NCBI GenBank assembly: GCA_030840645.1
Contig: JAVEEC010000101.1
Coordinates: 1-43,223, forward strand
Direction of reading: 5' to 3'
From: Frankiaceae bacterium
Lineage (GTDB): Bacteria > Actinomycetota > Actinomycetes > BP-191
Length of the DNA stretch: 43,223 nucleotides
Each line of letters starts with the position of its first letter. Position 1 is the stretch's first letter. Below are positions 24,929-31,407 of this stretch, piece after piece. The position numbers and the translations under genes are program-made. Below the pieces are notes generated by a model, which had not been told where the DNA came from, did not search any database, and saw only the letters and a program-made list of their open reading frames with translations.

Positions 24929-27880
24929 ATGCACAAGCTGCTCGTCTTCACGTTCCTCTCCATCCCGCTCATCGGCGCGTACACCATGTTCGCGCTGGGG
25001 ATCGTCGTCATCTACCGCTCGTCGCGGGTCCTCAACCTCGCGCACGGCGCCATGGCGATGGCTCCGGCGTACGTCTTCTACTCGTTGACGGAGGCCGGGA
25101 TCCCGGTCGTGCTCTCGCTCGCGCTCGGCGTCGCCGCCGGCGCGCTGCTCGGCGTTCTTGTCGAGGCGGTGTTCGTCCGGCGGCTGCGATCTCAGGGGCC
25201 GACAGCGCAGACCGTGGGAACGGTCGCGGTCACCGGCCTGCTGATCGCGGTGATCGGCAAGGTGTACGGCACCGGCGCGCTCCAGCCGCCCAACGTGTTC
25301 CCCGACGGACAGTTCGGGTTCGCCGGCGCGCTCGTGCGTTGGACCGACCTCGGCATCCTCGTCACTGGTCTCGTCGTCGCCGGTCTGACGCTGGCGTTCT
25401 TCAAGTTCACGCAGTTCGGCCTCGCGCTGCGCGGCGCCGCCCAGAACCGCACCGCGGCGACGCTCGTCGGCGTCAACCCGCAGGTCGCCGCCTCGAGCGC
25501 CTGGGCGCTCGGCGGCGGTCTGGCGGCACTTGCGGGCATCCTGCTCGCCGCCGCGACGAACCTGAACCCGTACACGCTGTCGCTCCAGGTGCTCCCGGCG
25601 TTCGTCGCTGCGCTCCTCGGTGGCCTCGAGAGCCTCGCGGGCGCGATCCTCGGCGCTGTTATCGCGGGTCTCGCGTTCGGCCTCGTCCCGCTTGCGGCCG
25701 ACTGGCCGGTCGTCGGCCGCGTGCTGAGCCTCCCGGGCGCGTCCCAGCTCGCCCTGACCGTCCTCACGCTCGCCGTCCTCGCGCTGCGCGGCAACCGGAT
25801 CGCCGGCGCCGATCGCGACGACGGTTCGCTCGCCGTCGCGGGCACGTCCGGCTATCGCAAGCGGAAGCTCCGCCCGTCCGCGGTCCTCGTGTTCGCGCTG
25901 TTGCTGATCTGGCCGTTCGTCGTGAAGTTCTCGACGCTCGGTGCGTCGCTGCTCGCGCTCGAGTACGCCGTCATCGCGTTCTCGCTCGTGATCCTTACCG
26001 GCTGGGTCGGGCAGATCTCGCTGGCTCAGGCGACGTTCGTCGGCGTCGGGTCACTCGTCACCGCGATGATCGCCCGCTCGACCGGTCTGGGTTTCCCGCT
26101 CGACGTTGTCGCGGGTGCGTTGATGGCCGGCGTCGCGGCGGTCGCTCTGGGCGCGGTCGCCCTACGGGTCCGCGGACTCTACCTCGCCGTCGCGACGTTG
26201 ATCTTTGCGTGGATGGGTGACGCGTTCCTGTTCACGTCGCCGTACCTCGGACTCGGTCAGGGCAGCTCGACGCTACCCAACCAGCGCATCGGCCGCGAGG
26301 GCGGGTTCCCGTCGTTCGACCTGACGAACCGGCGCGTGTTGTTCATCGTGTTCCTCGTCATCGTGATGACGACCGCGGTCTGCCTGTCCAACCTGCGCGA
26401 CGCCAGGACCGGCCGCGCGCTCGCCGCGATCCGCGGCTCCGAGACCGCGGCGGCGTCGCTCGGCATTGACGTCGTGCGGTACAAGCTCGTCGCGTTCGCG
26501 GTCAGTGGCGTCCTCGCCGGCCTCGGCGGCGGCATGCTCATGGTCGAGCAGCGGACCGTCGTCCCGTCGCAGTTCTTCTACACGGTGTCGTTGCAGTTCC
26601 TCGCGATCGCCGTCGTCGGTGGCCTCGCGAGTCTGTCCGGCGCGGTCGCGGCAGGCGTCCTCTTCGCCGCCCTGACCGAGTTCTTCTTCCAGGTCAACCT
26701 CAGCGGCTGGCTCGACATCGTCTCCGCCGCGTTGCTGGCCGGCGTCCTCCTGCTCTACCCGTCGGGGCTCGCCGGGCTGCTCGCGCGGTTCAACGTCCTG
26801 CTCGAATGGGTGGGGAACCACGCCGACAGGTACCTCGCCCCCGTCACGGAGTGGGTGCGCGCGGAGACCGAGAAGGTCCGCAGCCGTCGCCCGGCGGGCG
26901 AGGCTGAGCCCGAGGTCGAGGGCAAGGGGTTCGAGGACTGGATGGCGGCGCGACGCGCCGAGGCGGCGACGCCGGTGGCATCCGTGGAGCCCGAGGACGA
27001 GGCCGCGCCCGCCGAGGCGCCGGCCGCGACCGAGGCGAAGCCGAAGCCCGTCCAGACGTACCGGCGGGAGCGCGACCTCACCGCGCCGATCCGGCTGGAA
27101 GCGCGCGACGTCACCGTCCGCTTCGGCGGCCTGACCGCTGTCAACCGCGCCAGCATCGAGGTGCGCGAGGCGGAGGTCGTCGGCCTGATCGGCCCGAACG
27201 GCGCCGGCAAGACGACGCTGTTCAACGCCGTCCTCGGACTGAACGACCCGCAGGAGGGCCGCGTCCTCCTGTACGGCACCGATGCGACGACGGCGAAGGC
27301 GCACGTGCGCGCGCAGATGGGCGTCGCGCGGACGTTCCAGGTGCTCCAGCTCTTCCGCGGCCTGACGGTGTTCGACAACCTGCTCGTCGCCACGCACCAG
27401 CACAACGCGAGCACCCCGCTCGGCAACCTCGTCGCCAGCGCCACAACGGTTCGCGACGAGGCGGCCTGCCGCGACCGGGTGCGCGAGGTGCTCCGGCTGC
27501 TGGAGCTGGAGGAGTTCGCCGACCGCTCGGTGAGCGGGCTGCCGTTCGGCATCCTGCGGATGGTCGAGCTCGGCCGCGCGCTGGTCACCGGTGCCAACCT
27601 GCTGCTCCTCGACGAGGCCGCGTCCGGCCTCAACGACCACGAGACGGACCGGCTGATCGACGTGATCGGCCTGGTCCGCGAGCTCGGCGTCTCGGTGCTG
27701 CTCATCGAGCACGACATCCGGATGGTCAACGCCGCGTGCGACTACGTCTACGTCCTCGACCGCGGCGAGATGATCTCCGAGGGCACGCCGGCGGAGATCT
27801 CCGCCGACCCGGCCGTCCTGGCGGCATACCTCGGGACGACGACAGAGGACGCCGCCGACACCGAGCTGGTGGGTACCTGA
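24929..27880 (+). CDS. LivH-LivM-LivG fused ABC transporter (two permeases plus ATPase)
   Basis: 983 residues containing three usually separate subunits of the branched-chain amino acid importer family. LivH-like permease is about 1-295 (YRSSRVLNLAHGAMAM near the start). LivM-like permease is about 310-625 (LTGWVGQISLAQATFVGVG and a GRALAAIRGSETAAASLG loop). A charged, Ala/Glu/Pro-rich linker runs about 630-715. The LivG-like ATPase is about 720-975: Walker A GPNGAGKT (755-762), Walker B LLLLDEAASGLN, H-loop IEHDIR. The ABC signature is SGLPFGILRMVEL where LivG normally has an LAYGQQR-like sequence; the change may alter ATPase coupling. ATG 24929 follows the binding-protein stop by 3 nt. Works with the LivF product to form the transporter. 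Confidence 0.92.
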   Translation: MHKLLVFTFLSIPLIGAYTMFALGIVVIYRSSRVLNLAHGAMAMAPAYVFYSLTEAGIPVVLSLALGVAAGALLGVLVEAVFVRRLRSQGPTAQTVGTVAVTGLLIAVIGKVYGTGALQPPNVFPDGQFGFAGALVRWTDLGILVTGLVVAGLTLAFFKFTQFGLALRGAAQNRTAATLVGVNPQVAASSAWALGGGLAALAGILLAAATNLNPYTLSLQVLPAFVAALLGGLESLAGAILGAVIAGLAFGLVPLAADWPVVGRVLSLPGASQLALTVLTLAVLALRGNRIAGADRDDGSLAVAGTSGYRKRKLRPSAVLVFALLLIWPFVVKFSTLGASLLALEYAVIAFSLVILTGWVGQISLAQATFVGVGSLVTAMIARSTGLGFPLDVVAGALMAGVAAVALGAVALRVRGLYLAVATLIFAWMGDAFLFTSPYLGLGQGSSTLPNQRIGREGGFPSFDLTNRRVLFIVFLVIVMTTAVCLSNLRDARTGRALAAIRGSETAAASLGIDVVRYKLVAFAVSGVLAGLGGGMLMVEQRTVVPSQFFYTVSLQFLAIAVVGGLASLSGAVAAGVLFAALTEFFFQVNLSGWLDIVSAALLAGVLLLYPSGLAGLLARFNVLLEWVGNHADRYLAPVTEWVRAETEKVRSRRPAGEAEPEVEGKGFEDWMAARRAEAATPVASVEPEDEAAPAEAPAATEAKPKPVQTYRRERDLTAPIRLEARDVTVRFGGLTAVNRASIEVREAEVVGLIGPNGAGKTTLFNAVLGLNDPQEGRVLLYGTDATTAKAHVRAQMGVARTFQVLQLFRGLTVFDNLLVATHQHNASTPLGNLVASATTVRDEAACRDRVREVLRLLELEEFADRSVSGLPFGILRMVELGRALVTGANLLLLDEAASGLNDHETDRLIDVIGLVRELGVSVLLIEHDIRMVNAACDYVYVLDRGEMISEGTPAEISADPAVLAAYLGTTTEDAADTELVGT

Positions 27881-28614
27881 TGCTGGCCATCGACGACATC
27901 GACGTGTACTACGGCCCGGTCCAGGCGCTGCGCGGTCTCAGCCTGACCGTCGGCGACGGCGAGATGGTCGCCCTGCTCGGCTCGAACGGCGCGGGCAAGA
28001 CGACGACGCTGCGCGCGATCAGCGGCCTGCTGCCGTACCGCAGCGGGTCCATCCAGATCGCGGGCGTCGAGGTCAGGACGCTGCCCGCGCACAAGGTGGT
28101 CACGGCCGGCGTCGCGCACCTCGCGCAGGGCCGCGAGCTGTTCAGCGAGCTGACCGTCACCGAGAACCTCCGCCTCGGCCACTGGTCGCGGCGGCGGCAC
28201 AGGGGCGAGTTCGACGACCGGTGCGCGCAGGTGTTCGACCTGTTCCCGCGGCTCAAGGAGCGGGTGCACCAGGCCGCGGGAACGATGTCCGGTGGCGAGC
28301 AGCAGATGCTCGCGGTCGGCCGCGCCCTGATGAGCGACCCGACGCTGCTGCTCGTCGACGAGGCGTCGATGGGCCTCGCCCCGAACCTTGTGGAGCAGCT
28401 GTTCGACGCCCTCGCCGCCGTCAACGAGGCCGGGACGTCGATCCTCGTGGTCGAGCAGTTCATCGGCATGGCGTTGCGCTACACCCAGCGGGCCTACGTC
28501 CTCGCGAAAGGCACCGTCGTCCTGGAAGGACTCAGCAGCGAGCTGGCGAACTCCGAGGACGTCGTGGGCGCGTACCTCGGCCACGACAGCCCCAGCGAGC
28601 CAGCGTCCGCGTAA
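27880..28614 (+). CDS. livF: LivF-type ABC transporter ATP-binding protein
   Basis: A 244-residue cytoplasmic ATPase of normal family length. Landmarks are Walker A GSNGAGKT (about residues 36-43), the Q-loop AHLAQGRELF, the signature MSGGEQQMLAVGRAL, Walker B LLLVDEASMGLAP and a switch region where EQF replaces the usual H-loop histidine context, as is common in LivF. It would pair with the LivG domain of the fused protein to drive uptake. The ATG at 27880 overlaps the upstream TGA (TGATG), so it is translationally coupled. The stop is followed within 30 nt by the small peptide gene, with no strong terminator visible between them. Confidence 0.93.
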   Translation: MLAIDDIDVYYGPVQALRGLSLTVGDGEMVALLGSNGAGKTTTLRAISGLLPYRSGSIQIAGVEVRTLPAHKVVTAGVAHLAQGRELFSELTVTENLRLGHWSRRRHRGEFDDRCAQVFDLFPRLKERVHQAAGTMSGGEQQMLAVGRALMSDPTLLLVDEASMGLAPNLVEQLFDALAAVNEAGTSILVVEQFIGMALRYTQRAYVLAKGTVVLEGLSSELANSEDVVGAYLGHDSPSEPASA

Positions 28615-28644
28615 CACCCCTACCCCCCGCGAACGGAGCCCCTC

Positions 28645-28836
28645 ATGACCCGCAAGCTGACCCTGCGCGCCGAGCGCCTCACCGAGCTCACGACCGCCGA
28701 GCTCGGTGCCGTCGCCGGCGCGTCCGGCCTGCCCTGCCAGCCGACGACGATCATCGTCAACCCGAGCGACCTGATCCCGACCAACCGCTGCACCGGCTAC
28801 TACCCGAGCCTCAACGCCCCCTGCACGACTGCGTAA
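28645..28836 (+). CDS. Putative RiPP precursor-like peptide (63 aa)
   Basis: ATG 28645 has CGGAG 6-7 nt upstream. The product splits visibly in two. Residues 1-26 (MTRKLTLRAERLTEL then TTAELGAVAGA) are a charged amphipathic segment ending in a Gly-Ala pair, like the leaders of lanthipeptide-type and other ribosomal peptide precursors of actinobacteria (LTxxEL...V.GG/GA pattern). Residues 27-63 are Ser/Thr/Pro/Asn-rich with three cysteines (31, 49, 60), the last two in NRCTGYYPSLNAPC. There is no signal peptide. No cyclase, dehydratase, radical-SAM or dedicated peptide exporter is recognisable within the window. It follows livF by 30 nt and precedes a secreted protein and a subtilase. Function unproven; it could also be an unmodified small protein. 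Confidence 0.6.
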   Translation: MTRKLTLRAERLTELTTAELGAVAGASGLPCQPTTIIVNPSDLIPTNRCTGYYPSLNAPCTTA

Positions 28837-28838
28837 CC

Positions 28839-28856
28839 GGCCCCCCGACCGGGGCC
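28839..28856 (+). terminator. Possible terminator after the 63-aa peptide gene
   Basis: GGCCCC (28839-28844) and GGGGCC (28851-28856) form a short GC hairpin right after the stop codon, followed by TATAA. The stem is only 6 bp, so termination may be partial. Confidence 0.4.
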
Positions 28857-28868
28857 TATAACGCATAC

Positions 28869-28897
28869 TGGACAGTTTCCGCAAACTGTGGCAATCT
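28869..28897 (+). promoter_or_regulatory. Promoter with embedded palindromic operator
   Basis: TGGACA (28869-28874) and CAATCT (28892-28897) are 17 nt apart, a good housekeeping-type promoter in a locally AT-richer patch. The spacer and -35 carry a perfect 7-bp inverted repeat, ACAGTTT (28872-28878) and AAACTGT (28883-28889), with a 4-nt centre CCGC: a likely repressor site. It would give a leader of about 200 nt for the 29109 gene. Confidence 0.55.
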
Positions 28898-29108
28898 GCA
28901 CCACGCCGTTCCCCCGCACTTCGACGGCAGCCCCGCACCGGAGCCTCTCCGAGGCCGAGGACGTTTCCCCTACAGCACCACATCCGTCCCGCGTGGTCCC
29001 CAGCCACCCGCGCCCCGGCCCTGTCCGCTGCCGCGTCCGCGATGCGCTGGCTCGTTACGGCTGTCCGCCAGAGCCCTGGCCAGCACCTTTTGTTCGGAGG
29101 GAGTCCCC

Positions 29109-29513
29109 TTGTCCAGCAAGATCGCTCGCGCACTCGGCACCGTCGTCATGGCAGCGGCGCCGTTCATCATGCTCACCGCGCCGGCCGCCACGGCGACCGG
29201 CGGCTGTGCCGTCGACAACACCAGCGGCTCGTCGACCACCACGGTCACCGTGTCGTACCCGCCGTTGTCGATCGTGTTCAGCTCGACGTCGCGGAACTGC
29301 TCCTACGTCTCCGGCGGCGGCACCGTCAACTGGAGCTGCACGCTGACCGCGGGTGAGTGCGAGCTCACCCAGTCCGGCAACACGTCCGGCACGGTCGGCA
29401 CCTGCATCACCGCCGCCGGCGGCACCTGCCGTGGCCACTTCGAGGTCGCGCCCGGCGCCACCGTCACCCTGACGGTGACGGGTGGCCGCGGCGTCGTCGC
29501 GGACGCGGTCTAA
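29109..29513 (+). CDS. Small secreted six-cysteine protein (134 aa)
   Basis: TTG 29109 is preceded by GGAGGGAG at good spacing. The signal peptide reads KIARALGTVVMAAAPFIMLT with cleavage likely after ATA. The mature chain is Ser/Thr/Gly-rich and beta-like, with six cysteines (GGCAV, RNCSY, WSCTL, GECEL, GTCIT, GTCRG) that could form three disulfides. It ends TVTLTVTGGRGVVADAV without an anchor. Similar in style to the 15511 and 20047 products but without obvious sequence identity. Regulated by the palindrome-bearing promoter about 210 nt upstream, and followed by a strong terminator. Function unknown. Confidence 0.68.
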   Translation: MSSKIARALGTVVMAAAPFIMLTAPAATATGGCAVDNTSGSSTTTVTVSYPPLSIVFSSTSRNCSYVSGGGTVNWSCTLTAGECELTQSGNTSGTVGTCITAAGGTCRGHFEVAPGATVTLTVTGGRGVVADAV

Positions 29514-29529
29514 GCAGCACGTACGGCGC

Positions 29530-29561
29530 GAGGGCGTCGCTCCCACCGGAGCGGCGCCCTC
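29530..29561 (+). terminator. Strong terminator hairpin
   Basis: GAGGGCGTCGCTCC (29530-29543) pairs with 29548-29561 over 14 positions with one T-G wobble and a CACC loop. An outer CGGCGC/GCGCCG pair extends it to about 29524-29570. It lies 17 nt after the 29109 gene stop. Confidence 0.8.
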
Positions 29562-29723
29562 GTCGCGCCGGGCAGGTGTCCACCGCTGCCCGGCGAACCT
29601 GCTCGCCCGAGCCGCCGACCGGCGGCCCGGCACTTGGGAGCGGCCCCCTACCCGCGCCCGACCCCGGCCCGTTCCTGGTGCCGGGGCCGTCGTCGTTACG
29701 CGGGCCGCCGAAAGGGAGTGTCC

Positions 29724-31247
29724 GTGTCACGAAAGCGACGCCCGGCGGCCACGTGGACCGCGCTCGGCAGCTTCATCACCGCGATCGCCGCGGTGCCCCT
29801 CCTGGCGACCCCGGCCCACGCGTTCGCCGCGTCGGGCACGATCACGCACCCGCTCCCCGCCGGCAACGGCAGCACCGACCTCGAGTTCTCCCTCACCTGC
29901 CCGACCGCGCCGACGACGCAGGGCGTCAACGGCTGGGTGTTCGCGATCCCCGCCGCGGAGCAGGTCGCGGGCAACCTCGTCGGTGTCACCGGTAGCGACT
30001 CGCAGAACCTGCACGACCTCGTCGCCTACGTCTACAAGGCCGACTGCTCCTACAGCCGTGTCGTCAGCGACCCGTCGAAGGACCTGTACGTCACCCTCGA
30101 GGCCGGCGACGCGTTCCTCTCGGTGTTCACGGCGAACGGCGTGAACGTCGACGTCAACCTCACCGTCCCGGCGACCGCCCCGACCGGCTTCCCGAACGAC
30201 CCGCTGTACCGGCAGAACGGCGAGGACGACCTCTTCTACTCCGGCCAGTGGAACATGCGGAAGGTCAACGCCGTCCCGGCGTGGAGCACCGCCACCGGCA
30301 GCGGGATCAAGGTCGCGATCCTCGACACCGGCCTCGACATCGGTCACCCGGACTTCGACTGCCCGAACAAGGTCCTGCTCGTTCCCGGCGCCGACCCGGA
30401 CCCGGACAGCAGCACGATCCCCGAGGACGACGAGGGCCACGGCACGCACGTCGCCGGCATCATCGGCGCCTGCGCGAACAACGGCATCGGCGTCGTCGGC
30501 ATCGCGCCCGACTCCACGCTGATGCCGATCCAGGTGCTCTCGCCCACGAGCAGCAACGCCGCGACGCTCGCGACGGCCATCCGTACCGCGGCCGACGAGG
30601 GTGCGCACGTCATCAACATGTCGGTCGGCTTCGGCGTCCACGACCCGGTGCTCGGCCTCACCGTTCCCGGCAGCGGGACGGCGTCGTCGCTGATCGGCTC
30701 GTTCGCGGTCATCGACAGCGCGATCTCGTACGCCACCTCGCTCGGTGTCGTCGTCGTCGCCGCCGCGGGCAACGAGTCCACCGCGCTCTGCGGCTACCCG
30801 GCGATCGCGGCGAAGGTCATCTGCGTCGGATCGAGCGACCCGCACGACCTGAACTCCTGGTACGGCAACTTCCCGGTCAAGCGCGACCCGATCAGCGTCG
30901 TCGGCCTCGGCCTGCTGGCCCCCGGCGGCACCGGCGTCATCGCGTGCGACCTCAGCGCGACGGAGATCATCTCCACGTACGACCGCTCGGCCGACGCGGC
31001 CGAGGGCGACTGCGACACCCTCCCCGGGTACGCGTCCATCCAGGGCACGTCGATGGCCTCGCCGCTCGTCGCGGGCGCGGCCGCGCTGGTCTACCAGCAC
31101 CTCGGCGGGACGCGGAGCACGGCGAACGCCGCGAAGATCGCCGAGGCGATCCAGCACTCCGCGAAGGACGTGTACACGCCGGGCTACGACCCGATGTCCG
31201 GGTGGGGGCGCCTCGACGCCCAGGCGGCCGTGAACTACTGGCCGTAG
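29724..31247 (+). CDS. Secreted subtilisin-family (S8) serine peptidase
   Basis: 507 residues. A signal peptide (TWTALGSFITAIAAVPLLAT, cleavage near AHAFA) is followed by an N-terminal region of about 120 residues resembling a beta-sandwich or prepeptidase domain (STDLEFSLTCPTAPTTQG). The peptidase domain has an intact triad: Asp201 in VAILDTGLDIGHPD, His239 in EGHGTHVAGI and Ser443 in QGTSMASPLVAGAAAL, with the oxyanion Asn in VVAAAGNES. There is no C-terminal sorting signal or membrane span, so the enzyme is probably released. GTG 29724 is chosen over GTG 29718 because the AAAGGGAG site is then 5 nt away. Isolated between two terminators, hence monocistronic. Could mature nearby secreted proteins or the 63-aa peptide; that is inference. 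Confidence 0.93.
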   Translation: MSRKRRPAATWTALGSFITAIAAVPLLATPAHAFAASGTITHPLPAGNGSTDLEFSLTCPTAPTTQGVNGWVFAIPAAEQVAGNLVGVTGSDSQNLHDLVAYVYKADCSYSRVVSDPSKDLYVTLEAGDAFLSVFTANGVNVDVNLTVPATAPTGFPNDPLYRQNGEDDLFYSGQWNMRKVNAVPAWSTATGSGIKVAILDTGLDIGHPDFDCPNKVLLVPGADPDPDSSTIPEDDEGHGTHVAGIIGACANNGIGVVGIAPDSTLMPIQVLSPTSSNAATLATAIRTAADEGAHVINMSVGFGVHDPVLGLTVPGSGTASSLIGSFAVIDSAISYATSLGVVVVAAAGNESTALCGYPAIAAKVICVGSSDPHDLNSWYGNFPVKRDPISVVGLGLLAPGGTGVIACDLSATEIISTYDRSADAAEGDCDTLPGYASIQGTSMASPLVAGAAALVYQHLGGTRSTANAAKIAEAIQHSAKDVYTPGYDPMSGWGRLDAQAAVNYWP

Positions 31248-31257
31248 GAACGCAGCA

Positions 31258-31307
31258 GCCGGTGCCCGGTCCGCGGTGGGTGTGTACCCCGCGGGCCGGG
31301 CACCGGC
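31258..31307 (+). terminator. Strong terminator hairpin after the subtilase gene
   Basis: GCCGGTGCCCGG (31258-31269) pairs with CCGGGCACCGGC (31296-31307), with an inner CCGC/GCGG extension. No U-run follows, which is common in actinobacterial terminators. Confidence 0.8.
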
Positions 31308-31407
31308 CTGTCCGCCCCGCACGATTCGGGGGTGGACATGCGTGAATTGCGAAGTTCGGGACTTCCGAGGCCTCCAGAACCGGTCCGACCCACCCGATCC
31401 TCCATAG

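Noticed and set aside
28967..28985. Promoter for the 29109 gene at the CCCCTACA motif
   Set aside because: The -35/-10 pair at 28869-28897 is a much better match. The motif is kept only as part of the recurring-pattern finding.
28898..29108. Riboswitch in the leader of the six-cysteine protein gene
   Set aside because: I looked for c-di-AMP, c-di-GMP, cobalamin and other familiar core motifs and found none; only short GC stems are present.
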